Assembly: GCF_033962415.1 (NCBI RefSeq)
Contig: NZ_JAVIKH010000002.1
Coordinates: forward strand, 124,001 to 188,000
Length of the DNA stretch: 64,000 nt
Reading direction: 5' to 3'
Source: Candidatus Cetobacterium colombiensis
GTDB taxonomy: Bacteria; Fusobacteriota; Fusobacteriia; Fusobacteriales; Fusobacteriaceae
A model generated the notes under the pieces. It saw only the letters and a list, made by a program, of their open reading frames with translations, searched no databases and was not told the origin of the DNA. Shown piece after piece: positions 35,919 to 44,048 of this stretch. How positions within the stretch are numbered: position 1 is the stretch's first letter; the number at the start of each line of letters is the position of its first letter. The translations under genes and the position numbers were made by a program.

Positions 35919-35946
35919 AATTTTTAGAAGAATACTCTCACTAAAT

Positions 35947-36015
35947 TCAAACCACTGAACTTAATATTATTATTATCAGAAGTATTAAAAAAAGAAATTT
36001 TAATTTAGTGTTCAT
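35947..36015 (-). CDS. Candidate ilv leader peptide (22 aa)
   Basis: A 22-codon ORF with an excellent ribosome site (AAAAGGAGGA, then AAAAT before ATG 36015). After MNTKLKF comes LFLILLIIIIL, then SSVV. In total 13 of 22 codons are Leu, Ile or Val, including four consecutive ATA Ile codons. It lies between a near-perfect promoter and the ilvE attenuator. Composition, position and the downstream gene all fit a translation-sensed leader peptide; AT-richness alone can also enrich Ile and Leu codons. Confidence 0.65.
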   Translation of the reverse strand: MNTKLKFLFLILLIIIILSSVV

Positions 36016-36048
36016 ATTTTTCCTCCTTTTGTTTTTTTATTAAGACAA

Positions 36049-36077
36049 ATAATAAACTATTTTTTATTGGATGTCAA
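36049..36077 (-). promoter_or_regulatory. Promoter of the ilvE-cstA leader
   Basis: TTGACA (36077-36072) and TATTAT (36054-36049) with a 17-base spacer on the minus strand, about 25 bases before the leader peptide ribosome site. Confidence 0.75.
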
Positions 36078-36206
36078 TAAAAAATTGAAAAAAAATTTTC
36101 ATCTTTATTTTTTTTAATATTTATTAACAGAATCTAAACATTCCCACCTTTAAATGATGCTATTTTTTCCAAATTTTAAACAAATAAAAATATTTTTTTA
36201 TTTTTC

Positions 36207-36235
36207 TTGACTTATAATGTTTTTTTTCATAAAAT
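36207..36235 (+). promoter_or_regulatory. Promoter of the HPrK/PEPCK-like gene
   Basis: TTGACT (36207-36212), 17 bases, TAAAAT (36230-36235), 32 bases before the start codon. The stretch 36078-36206 shows nothing else recognisable. Confidence 0.7.
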
Positions 36236-36267
36236 CTAGTTAACAAATATATCTTTAGGAGGAGTTT

Positions 36268-37986
36268 ATGAAACAAGAAATTTTTATTGGTAGAAATAGT
36301 GCAATTTTAAATTTTTCAACAAAGTATTGTGACACTTCAGAGAGTCTTTTATCTAGTTTATCTTTTAAAAAGGTCCTTTCTAAATACATTCGTTCAATTG
36401 AAAATAAGAATACAAATGTTTTTCTTTTCTTAAAAGCAAATTGTAAAAATGATATTCCTGAAACTATGACTAAGCTTTTTAAACTTCTTATTGTATTAGA
36501 AAAATCTGAAGTTTCAAAACTTGATTCAACTTTTGAGACACTCCTTTCTAACGAAGGTATCCTTTTTGAATTTGTTGAAGGTTTATATTCTTACTGGAGA
36601 CAATTTGAAAGATATGCTATTATACGTAATAAAAATACTAGTTTAGGACTTCAAAATATAAATTTTATTGATTCTATGAATAGTTTCACAAATTTAATTT
36701 TAAAAACTTATAGATTAGTTGAAGAAAATATTTTAGGAGAGCATCATAGAGTTTATAGACAACTTCATGCTGGAGTAAATGCTGGTCTTATTTTAAATAA
36801 TATGAATTGGAAATGTCCTAAAGAATATTCTTTTTTAGAAAAAATTCCATTTGTTGAGTCTATTGTTTTACAACCACCGTTTATAACTTATCCTGGTAAA
36901 AATACTAGAAAAGGTATCTTCTGTGAAAATAAAGAGAACCCTATTGAAAACTTAACATTAAATTTAGATAATTGGGTTTGTTATCCAGCTAAAGTTGGAG
37001 AACTTTTAGCATTTGTTTACTTTGATATAAATTTTATGGCTCAAGGAGTTACTCTTTGTAATCTATTTGAGTTGGCTAAAAAAGAGGAGTATATAAATAA
37101 AAAACCTGATATTATATATATGTATGGAGTTAAAGATTTTCATCCTGAAATGAGAACAGAATTTTTTAAAGATACCCAAAATGACATTATGATTGGATAT
37201 GTTAATTTCAACGAAGGAATTGATTATTTTGGTTATATGAAAAAAATGATTTTAACACTACATAATTTAAGAATGATTGATAATGGTCACCTTCCTATTC
37301 ATGGTGCTATGGTTAATTTAACTTTTAAAAATGGCTTAGAAAAAAATGTTATAATTATGGGTGATAGTGGTGCTGGTAAATCTGAAAGTTTAGAAGCCTT
37401 TAGAAAGCTTAGCGAAAATTATATTAAAGATATGAAAGTAATTTTTGACGATATGGGAATTTTACAAATGGAAAATAATACTATTACTGCTTCTGGAACT
37501 GAAATTGGAGCTTTTGTTAGACTTGATGATTTAGATATAGGTTACCCTTACAAAGAAATTGATAGAAGTATTTTTATGAATCCTGATAAAATAAACTCTC
37601 GTATTATTATACCAATTTCTACTCATGCTGATATTATAAAAAAATATCCAGTTGATATGTTCTTATATGCAAATAATTATGAAGAAGGTGAAGAACTTGA
37701 ATTTTTCAACTCTTCTTCTGAAGCAAAGCCTACTTTTATTGAAGGAGCTAGAAATGCTAAAGGAACAACTAGTGAAATTGGACTAGTTACTTCATACTTT
37801 GCAAATCCTTTTGGCCCTATGCAAAGAAAAAATGAAACAGATATACTAATAAATAACTACTTTGATAAAATGTTTGAAGATGAAATTTTAGTTGGGCAAA
37901 TTAGAACTGGATTAGGTATTGAAGGACTTGAAAAAGCTGGTCCTGAAAAAGCTGCTAAAAAATTATTTGAATTTATTATTAAATAA
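36268..37986 (+). CDS. Divergent HPr kinase/PEP carboxykinase-fold protein, function unknown
   Basis: A 572-residue protein. The first 340 residues match nothing I recognise. The rest has a P-loop of the HPr-kinase/PEPCK type: HGAMVNL (about 345) precedes IIMGDSGAGKSESLEAF (Walker A at 365-372), and FDDMG (393-397) supplies the metal-binding Asp pair. Later come GTEIGAFVRLDDL and NAKGTTSEIGLVTSYFANPFG. It may be an unusual PEP carboxykinase or a protein/small-molecule kinase. Strong own promoter, AGGAGG site, own terminator; not in an operon. Confidence 0.6.
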   Translation: MKQEIFIGRNSAILNFSTKYCDTSESLLSSLSFKKVLSKYIRSIENKNTNVFLFLKANCKNDIPETMTKLFKLLIVLEKSEVSKLDSTFETLLSNEGILFEFVEGLYSYWRQFERYAIIRNKNTSLGLQNINFIDSMNSFTNLILKTYRLVEENILGEHHRVYRQLHAGVNAGLILNNMNWKCPKEYSFLEKIPFVESIVLQPPFITYPGKNTRKGIFCENKENPIENLTLNLDNWVCYPAKVGELLAFVYFDINFMAQGVTLCNLFELAKKEEYINKKPDIIYMYGVKDFHPEMRTEFFKDTQNDIMIGYVNFNEGIDYFGYMKKMILTLHNLRMIDNGHLPIHGAMVNLTFKNGLEKNVIIMGDSGAGKSESLEAFRKLSENYIKDMKVIFDDMGILQMENNTITASGTEIGAFVRLDDLDIGYPYKEIDRSIFMNPDKINSRIIIPISTHADIIKKYPVDMFLYANNYEEGEELEFFNSSSEAKPTFIEGARNAKGTTSEIGLVTSYFANPFGPMQRKNETDILINNYFDKMFEDEILVGQIRTGLGIEGLEKAGPEKAAKKLFEFIIK

Positions 37987-38073
37987 AGCTTGCAATTTTC
38001 AGTTTTTTGAACTATAATTCAATCATACTGAATTTCAATTCATTTTTCTGAAGTTCACGTTGTTCATTGTTTT

Positions 38074-38103
38074 GGAGTTATGACCATAACTCCTTTTTTT
38101 TTA
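38074..38103 (+). terminator. Terminator after the HPrK/PEPCK-like gene
   Basis: GGAGTTATG and CATAACTCC pair around AC and are followed by about ten T residues. Confidence 0.85.
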
Positions 38104-38104
38104 C

Positions 38105-38138
38105 AAAAAGGTAGATATCAATTGATATCTACCTTTTT
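38105..38138. terminator. Terminator of the symporter gene (34-bp perfect palindrome)
   Basis: AAAAAGGTAGATATCAA and its exact complement form a 17-bp stem with no unpaired centre. It serves the minus-strand symporter and backs up the preceding plus-strand terminator. Confidence 0.8.
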
Positions 38139-38144
38139 AATTTT

Positions 38145-39497
38145 CTATGCTTTTATCTTCTTCTCTTCAACTAAATGATAAACATCATGATCTAACTTCC
38201 CTTCACTCTTAGATACATAAACTGCTACTGCACTATCACCAACTACATTTAGTGATGTTAATAACATCTCTAAAGGTCTATTTATTCCTAAAATTATTGC
38301 ATAAGCTGAAACTGCAACCTCGTTACTATATCCCATTCCAGTTAAAATAGTAAATAGAATTATCGCTCCACTTCCTGGAGCTGCTGGTGTTCCTATAGAA
38401 GCCAACAATGCTAATAGTGAGATTGTTGCTAAATTAAATATTGTTATTTCATACCCTGAAACTCCAGCTATAAAAAGTGTTGCTAAAACCTGCATAATTG
38501 CTGTCCCATTCATATTGACAGTCATTCCCATTGGTAAAACGAAAGAAGTTGTCACTTCGTCAACTCCTAACTTCTCCATTGTAGTTTTTGTATTTAGTGG
38601 TAATGATGCGGCAGATGATGATGTTGAAAAAGCAAACATTGCCACATTTGATATCTTTTTCATAAAATGTACTGGATTTAAACCTGTAAAGGCCCAAATG
38701 ATAAATGAATATCCTAAAATTAAAAATACAATTAAAGTTATTGATGTCAGTATAAAGTATATACTTGCAATTCTTAAATATCCAATTCCATATATTGCAA
38801 ATGTTCTTATTAATAAAGAGAATATCGCTATTGGAGCAAATTTATTAATAATAAAAGTTAAAAATATTTGAGATATTTTATTTATTTCAACAATTCCTTT
38901 TTTTATAACTGAATTTTCATCATCCATAAAATTTAACACTAATCCAATTGAAATTCCTAAAAATACTGCAACTAAAACATTTGCATTATTAGATAAACCT
39001 GCTAGTATATTTTGAGGAATAGCTTTAATTAAAATTAATAATGGATTTGAAGAAGTAGCTCCTCCTGCTACAGAAACATTATTTATTGCTACAGAAAATA
39101 AATTTGATTTATAGGCAATCATTCCTACAAATGAAGCATATACTAATGCTAAAATTGAACTAGACCCAAATCCTAAAAAAGTTTTATAAGATATTCTCTT
39201 TAGACTTTTAGAATCTTTAATATTTGTTACTGCAATAATTATCGATGTAAAAACCATTGGAATAATAACTAGTTGCAAAGAATTTATAAATAATTGTCCT
39301 ATTATGTAAAAAAGACCAAAAGATTTTGCTCCCTCACTTGCTGTTATATCTTGAAATAAAATTGAATTTATTAAATTCCAAGTTTCATTATTTCCACTTG
39401 CAATTAAATTTTCTCTTACAAAAAGTGAAATAACTCCCATAGTTATTCCTAGAATCAATGCCATAAATATTTTTTTTGTCAAACTATTTTGTTTCAT
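38145..39497 (-). CDS. DAACS family dicarboxylate/amino-acid:cation symporter
   Basis: A 450-residue membrane carrier of the glutamate/aspartate/C4-dicarboxylate symporter family. It has the Ser-rich re-entrant loop (AFSTSSSAASLPLN), the MTVNMNGTA motif, a second hairpin loop (GTPAAPGSG) and the C-terminal GINRPLEMLLTSLNVVGDSAVA. ATG 39497 is chosen because AGGAGTG lies just upstream; the open frame extends into a leader hairpin. The transported amino or dicarboxylic acid cannot be fixed. A short ORF and a terminator lie between promoter and gene. Confidence 0.85.
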   Translation of the reverse strand: MKQNSLTKKIFMALILGITMGVISLFVRENLIASGNNETWNLINSILFQDITASEGAKSFGLFYIIGQLFINSLQLVIIPMVFTSIIIAVTNIKDSKSLKRISYKTFLGFGSSSILALVYASFVGMIAYKSNLFSVAINNVSVAGGATSSNPLLILIKAIPQNILAGLSNNANVLVAVFLGISIGLVLNFMDDENSVIKKGIVEINKISQIFLTFIINKFAPIAIFSLLIRTFAIYGIGYLRIASIYFILTSITLIVFLILGYSFIIWAFTGLNPVHFMKKISNVAMFAFSTSSSAASLPLNTKTTMEKLGVDEVTTSFVLPMGMTVNMNGTAIMQVLATLFIAGVSGYEITIFNLATISLLALLASIGTPAAPGSGAIILFTILTGMGYSNEVAVSAYAIILGINRPLEMLLTSLNVVGDSAVAVYVSKSEGKLDHDVYHLVEEKKIKA

Positions 39498-39524
39498 ACT
39501 CACACTCCTATTTTTTTCTAAAAA

Positions 39525-39567
39525 AAATAGGAATAGCAACTACAAAATGTAGTTACCATCCCTATTT
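39525..39567 (-). terminator. Terminator hairpin in the symporter leader
   Basis: Arms 39548-39567 and 39525-39544 pair over 20 positions with several G-U pairs around AAA/TTT, followed by a T run on the minus strand. It lies 27 bases before the symporter ATG. No other minus-strand gene precedes it except the short ORF at 39562-39666, whose stop codon is in its 5' arm. Confidence 0.75.
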
Positions 39568-39666
39568 ATATAATATATAATAATTAATAGAAGAAAATAA
39601 TAAATGATTAAATAATGAAAATGATACTATTAAATTTCTTTTCTTTTTCAATCTTTTTTGCAACAT
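39562..39666 (-). CDS. Candidate leader peptide upstream of the symporter (34 aa)
   Basis: A 34-codon ORF with a strong site (AGGAGGA, 4 bases before ATG 39666). The N-terminus is basic (MLQKRLKKKRN), the rest hydrophobic and aromatic, ending NYYILYK. Its TAG falls in the 5' arm of the terminator hairpin, so a ribosome at the stop would block folding. It contains no Glu or Asp. It is either a leader peptide sensing translation or a small membrane peptide; the arrangement favours the former. Confidence 0.5.
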   Translation of the reverse strand: MLQKRLKKKRNLIVSFSLFNHLLFSSINYYILYK

Positions 39667-39696
39667 TATTTCCTCCTAATTTTTTACACTTTTGCT

Positions 39697-39725
39697 ATTT
39701 TAGCATATTTTTTAATTCTTCGCAA
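39697..39725 (-). promoter_or_regulatory. Promoter of the symporter leader
   Basis: TTGCGA (39725-39720) and TAAAAT (39702-39697) with a 17-base spacer and a TGC extension before the -10. It places transcription start just ahead of the short ORF. Confidence 0.65.
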
Positions 39726-39788
39726 CACTTTTTATTTTTAAAGGATTTTATCTTTTTTTTAGAAATAACTATTTATAGAGGTGATTTT

Positions 39789-40667
39789 ATGGAAAAACAT
39801 TATAATGGATTTATAACCCAAGTTATAGACACTTTTACAAATGAAGAGTTTTTAGTAAATTTAACAAATTCTCTTATTGTATTTATTTTTAGATTTGCTC
39901 TTGCACTAATATTCTTTTTAATTGGAAGAAGAATATTAAAAAATTTTTTAACAAAATATTATAAAACTCATTCATTTAAATCAATAGATTCATCTTTTAG
40001 AACTTTTTTATCATCCATTATTGATACTGGCTCTATTGTAGTTCTCCTTATAATTTCTTTATTGATTATGGGATTCCAGCATACTTCTCTTATTGCTTTT
40101 CTTGGAAGTATAGGTATTGGAGTTGGATTAGCATTAAAAGATAATCTTTCTAATTTTGTGGGTGGATTAATTATTTTAATTTTTAAAACATATTCTGTTG
40201 ATGATGAAGTTGAGATTATAGGTAATTATGGTATCATATCTTCTATTGATGTTTTTTCTACTGCTATAACAACTTTTAGTGGAGATATCGTTACTATTCC
40301 TAATGGTAATGTTATAAATAATCAAATTATAAATTATTCTAAAACTCCTAATAGAAGAATGAAAATTGTTATTTCAGTGGCTTATGAAACTGATATCGAT
40401 TTAGTTTTTGATGTTTTAAATGGACTTATAAAAAACAATGAAAATATTTTAAAAGATCCAGAACCTTTTATAAATGTTGAAAAATATAATAGTAGCTCTA
40501 TAGATATTGCTCTTAAAGTCTGGGCTAAAAATGAAGTTTATTGGGGAACATATTTTGATATTTTAAAAAATATTAAACCTGCTCTTGATTCTGTAAATAT
40601 AACAATTCCATTTCCACAGATGGATGTTCATATCAAAAATCACAATTTATACAAAAAAAGCAGTTGA
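39789..40667 (+). CDS. Small-conductance mechanosensitive channel (MscS family)
   Basis: Osmotic-release channel of 292 residues with about three membrane helices (residues 27-125). The pore helix region FLGSIGIGVGLALKDNLSNFVGGLIIL is followed by the beta domain (YSVDDEVEI...IPNGNVINNQIINYS) and a C-terminal alpha/beta vestibule. ATG 39789 follows AGAGGTG; the frame is open further upstream, but that part overlaps the divergent symporter leader and has no ribosome site. Confidence 0.9.
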   Translation: MEKHYNGFITQVIDTFTNEEFLVNLTNSLIVFIFRFALALIFFLIGRRILKNFLTKYYKTHSFKSIDSSFRTFLSSIIDTGSIVVLLIISLLIMGFQHTSLIAFLGSIGIGVGLALKDNLSNFVGGLIILIFKTYSVDDEVEIIGNYGIISSIDVFSTAITTFSGDIVTIPNGNVINNQIINYSKTPNRRMKIVISVAYETDIDLVFDVLNGLIKNNENILKDPEPFINVEKYNSSSIDIALKVWAKNEVYWGTYFDILKNIKPALDSVNITIPFPQMDVHIKNHNLYKKSS

Positions 40668-40684
40668 AATTCAACTGCTTTTTC
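40654..40684. terminator. Bidirectional terminator mscS / L,D-transpeptidase
   Basis: AAAAAGCAGTTGAA pairs with TTCAACTGCTTTTT around a single base. Confidence 0.8.
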
Positions 40685-41380
40685 TTAAACATAATTACTT
40701 TTTTCTAAATATGTAGAATCATTTCCATATGTAAATATTACTGATCCATTTTTTATCATATCTATTGTCTTTTTAGATATATCTCTTGGTAAAGCTGGAC
40801 ATCCTAGGCTTCTCCCTAATCTTCCACGAGATTGAGCAAATCTTGGATTTGCATAATCTGCACCATGGATAACAATGTATCTTTCTTTTGCCTTATCGTT
40901 TATTCCTTTTTCTAATCCATTTAAAACTAAAGAATAACCATTACCACCCATGTATGTATTTTCAGTTAAAAAGAATCCTAAAGAACTTTTATTAGAACTC
41001 ATTTTGTTAGAAAATGATGTCGCAATATTTCCACCACTATTTTTCCCATGTGACACATGAGTTTGAACTAGTAATTCTTTTTTCTCCATATCAATTACAA
41101 AAAATCTTTTTTCTGTTGAAGGTTTTGAATAATCAATTATAGTTAATAATTCTTTTTTTCTACCCTCAATCTTATTATAACCTCTTAAGGCTATTTTAAA
41201 TACTTCGTAATTTAATTTTCCTTTTAATCCAATTTCATTATATAACTTTTCTTCTGAATTTTCTAAAGACATCTCCATCTTCTTCTCTGCTTTTGTAGGA
41301 TTCTTTAATGTAAAACCAAATGATGCTGTTGATATTGATCCTAAAATAAGAGCTAACATTAAATACTTTTTCCCTAACAC
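40685..41380 (-). CDS. Murein L,D-transpeptidase catalytic-domain protein
   Basis: Secreted cell-wall enzyme of 231 residues with an N-terminal signal (LGKKYLMLALILGSISTASFGF). The catalytic region HGADYANPRFAQSRGRLGRSLGCPALP supplies the His and the nucleophilic Cys of the L,D-transpeptidase-like family. GTG 41380 is chosen because GGAGG lies 5 bases before it; a GTG at 41392 overlaps that site. It forms 3-3 type cross-links or attaches proteins. A second, unrelated-looking L,D-transpeptidase gene precedes it. Confidence 0.82.
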   Translation of the reverse strand: MLGKKYLMLALILGSISTASFGFTLKNPTKAEKKMEMSLENSEEKLYNEIGLKGKLNYEVFKIALRGYNKIEGRKKELLTIIDYSKPSTEKRFFVIDMEKKELLVQTHVSHGKNSGGNIATSFSNKMSSNKSSLGFFLTENTYMGGNGYSLVLNGLEKGINDKAKERYIVIHGADYANPRFAQSRGRLGRSLGCPALPRDISKKTIDMIKNGSVIFTYGNDSTYLEKSNYV

Positions 41381-41442
41381 AAAAACCTCCACATATAATT
41401 GACTTTTCCCTAATAAAATCCCTTATATTTTAACATATGATA

Positions 41443-41473
41443 TAAAAAAAATCAAGAATTGTAAATTCTTGAT
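41443..41473 (-). terminator. Terminator after the YkuD-type transpeptidase
   Basis: ATCAAGAATT and AATTCTTGAT pair around a 3-base loop, followed on the minus strand by a T run. Confidence 0.8.
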
Positions 41474-41485
41474 CTTTCGTTTTTA

Positions 41486-42421
41486 TTATTCTATTACAAT
41501 TACTATTCCTTTTTTTGTCTGTGCCCAATTATAAACATACTTTGCATGAGATGTTGCATTTCTTACACACATATGTGATCTTGGAGTCGTTCCTAGCGTT
41601 GAGCTATACTCAATCATCTCTGTTCTTGGTAAATTTACAGGGACTCCATGAATATATCCACCTCCTGAAAATCTACTGGCATATGGTGCATACCCTTCAA
41701 TTTCAGTACTACTTCCATCTTTTAAATAATCCATTTTAAATCTTTTCTCTTGAACTACAAATACTCCTAAAGGTGTTGCTAATTTAAAAGGTGGCTTATC
41801 CAATCCTGTTGATGCTGGATTCATACTTCTAATTTTCCAAATGTCTCCATCTTTTTCTAATGTTGCTATATTTTGATTTTTTCTATCAACCACTACAACT
41901 CTAGGAAATTTTTTTACTTCTAATGCTTCTATATATCTTCTTGGAACTAACCATTCTCCGTCTATATTTTCAACTTTAACTTTATAATAATTTGAATCAT
42001 TAGCTAGTATCGAAATTAAAGATCCATCTAAAGCATATCTTTCAGGTTTATCCATTTGTCCTTCTCTATATAATGGTATGCTTTGATTTCTTCTAATTCC
42101 ATATTTATCTTTAGTTGTAGATGCTCCATTTGAATATTTTTGTGTAACCTCTTCCCTTGCTAAAGGAGGATATCCATTTATATTTTTATAATTTCGTAAT
42201 GTCCCAAACTCTGTATTTTCACTCTGAAATTTATCTAGGTTATCTAACTTATTAGATATTTTTTCCCATTGAAACTCTCTAGTTTTTTTTCCATATTTAT
42301 AGGTATCCGGCAGGGTGTGCTCATTATAAGTTAAATCCTTTTCTATTATTGCAGAATAAATTAATGTAAAATTTATAACTCCTAACATAATTAATATTAA
42401 AAATCTAAGTTTGTTCTTCAT
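41486..42421 (-). CDS. YkuD-type L,D-transpeptidase
   Basis: A 311-residue exported enzyme with an N-terminal membrane/signal segment (FLILIMLGVINFTLIYSAI) and an SH3-like middle (about 105-165). The YkuD domain (about 170-311) carries HGVPVN and the catalytic SHMCVRN; the usual motif is SHGCVR, so Gly is replaced by Met next to the catalytic Cys. Start ATG 42421 with AGAGG upstream. The 41381-41485 gap holds its terminator and the promoter region of the next gene. Confidence 0.85.
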   Translation of the reverse strand: MKNKLRFLILIMLGVINFTLIYSAIIEKDLTYNEHTLPDTYKYGKKTREFQWEKISNKLDNLDKFQSENTEFGTLRNYKNINGYPPLAREEVTQKYSNGASTTKDKYGIRRNQSIPLYREGQMDKPERYALDGSLISILANDSNYYKVKVENIDGEWLVPRRYIEALEVKKFPRVVVVDRKNQNIATLEKDGDIWKIRSMNPASTGLDKPPFKLATPLGVFVVQEKRFKMDYLKDGSSTEIEGYAPYASRFSGGGYIHGVPVNLPRTEMIEYSSTLGTTPRSHMCVRNATSHAKYVYNWAQTKKGIVIVIE

Positions 42422-42607
42422 ATTATACCTCTCTAATTTATTTTATCTCATATCTTTTCTATACTTAAACTTTTTAATTTTCCTACCTTAAATTTAATTT
42501 AAATGAAAGAATTATATCTTTTAATCTTTATTCAAGGATTTATATTCATTTGTTTGTAAAAATATTCAACAGACTATTAAGTTTATAAATCTTAAGGAGG
42601 ATATTGA

Positions 42608-43981
42608 ATGAAGTCCAAAAACATATATTCGGTTGCTGCGATAATAGGAATGGCTGGTTTTATTTTTGTTTATGATTCTGCTAATCTTGGAGGATCTGTT
42701 AAATATATTCAACCTTATTTTAATCTTTTACCTAATCAAGTTGGAATTTTAATTGCAATCTCTCTTATAGGTAATTTTTTTGGAAGTTTATTATCTGGAT
42801 ATTTTTCAGATAAAATAGGTCGGAAAATGACTATGATTTATGGTATTGTTATTGGCGCTTCTGGTCTTGCTTTGGCAGCGTTATCAACAAATATTCTATT
42901 CTTCTGTATTGGAAGAATTATTTTTGGATTTTCTACAGGTTTAATATTTGTAGCAGCTCCTATGTATATTACAGAAGTAGCTCCTGCTTCTAAAAGAGGT
43001 AGAGCGGGATCTATTAGACAGTTGCTTTTAGCTTTTGGTTTAATTTTAGGTTATACCACTACTTTTCTTTTTAATTACTTATTTTCCATAGAATGGAATA
43101 TAAAATTTGGATGGCGTATTCTTATTTCTATCGAAATATTATTATTAGGAATTATGTTTTTAGCAATGCTAACTTTAGTTGAAAGTCCACGTTGGCTTAT
43201 TATAAAAGGTAGAATTGAAGAGGCAAAAAAAAGTTTAGAATGTTTTATTGAATCTGAAGATAGAGTAGATTTAGTTTTTTCTGAAATGTTACTTAATAAT
43301 TCAAAAGAAATTTTAGGAAAAAAAGTACCTATTCGTGGTGGTCTTATATACGCTTTAAGTCTTTGTATTATTTTTCCTATTTTTAGACAACTTTCTGGAG
43401 TAAATGCAATAACTTACTATGCTCAAAAAATTTTTTCTGAAATTTCTAATACTTCTACAAATTTAGCATATTTTCAAAGTATTTTCATAGGTTTTTCTGA
43501 ACTTTTAGGTGCTATTTTTGTTGTTAGTTTTGCTGATAAATTTGGAAGAAAAATTTTATTATTATTAGGTGCTGCTGGAATGTTTTTTTCAGAAGGATTT
43601 ATTGCATACTCTTTATATTATTCTAAAGTTAGTTTAGACTTATCTTATTTAGTATATATTTATAATTTTTTCTTTACAATTTCTGCTGGAGCCATGCTTA
43701 CCGTTTATATATCAGAGGCTTTACCAACTGTTATTAGATCTAAAGGAAGTGCTCTCACAGGAATGATAAATTGGATTGCTGATGCTGCTATTATTTATTC
43801 TTTTCCTTTATTAAATGCCAATGTTTATCTAACTGAAAAGTTTCATGGTTCAATATCTTTTATAATATTTTCAATATCTATGCTTCTTTTCTTTATTGTT
43901 ATTTTATTTTTACCTGAAACAAAAAATAAAACACTTGAAGAAATTGCAAATTATTGGAAAACTAAAGGTAATTGGGAATAA
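42608..43981 (+). CDS. MFS sugar porter family transporter
   Basis: Twelve-helix major facilitator of 457 residues. It has the sugar-porter motifs GYFSDKIGRKMTM, RIIFGFSTGLIFVAAPMYITEVAPASKRG, VESPRWLI, QLSGVNAITYYA and the C-terminal FLPETKNKTLEEI. This points to a proton-coupled monosaccharide importer (XylE/GalP-like); the sugar is not evident. AAGGAGG lies before ATG 42608. The 186 bases upstream show no clear riboswitch or operator. Confidence 0.88.
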   Translation: MKSKNIYSVAAIIGMAGFIFVYDSANLGGSVKYIQPYFNLLPNQVGILIAISLIGNFFGSLLSGYFSDKIGRKMTMIYGIVIGASGLALAALSTNILFFCIGRIIFGFSTGLIFVAAPMYITEVAPASKRGRAGSIRQLLLAFGLILGYTTTFLFNYLFSIEWNIKFGWRILISIEILLLGIMFLAMLTLVESPRWLIIKGRIEEAKKSLECFIESEDRVDLVFSEMLLNNSKEILGKKVPIRGGLIYALSLCIIFPIFRQLSGVNAITYYAQKIFSEISNTSTNLAYFQSIFIGFSELLGAIFVVSFADKFGRKILLLLGAAGMFFSEGFIAYSLYYSKVSLDLSYLVYIYNFFFTISAGAMLTVYISEALPTVIRSKGSALTGMINWIADAAIIYSFPLLNANVYLTEKFHGSISFIIFSISMLLFFIVILFLPETKNKTLEEIANYWKTKGNWE

Positions 43982-44048
43982 AGTATTTTTAAAGGATTTT
44001 TATAATTTTATGCTAATAGTATATTAAAATATGCTTAGGAGGTTTTTT

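Noticed and set aside
35853-35940. Repeats TCAAGCCTT and AGTGARAGTATT considered as a CRISPR-like or mobile repeat
   Set aside because: Only two or three imperfect copies, irregular spacing, and full explanation by the attenuator pairing.
37987-38073. Short complementary stretches (TTCAGT/ACTGAA) after the HPrK/PEPCK-like gene as a small RNA
   Set aside because: No promoter and only weak pairing; more likely 3' untranslated sequence.
39615-39788. 58-residue hydrophobic extension of MscS
   Set aside because: No ribosome site, low-complexity Phe-rich sequence, and it lies opposite the symporter leader; AGAGGTG precedes ATG 39789.
42503-42559. Small ORF (18 codons, Ile/Leu/Phe-rich) before the sugar MFS gene as a third leader peptide
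   Set aside because: It has no Shine-Dalgarno, and no terminator follows it before the gene.
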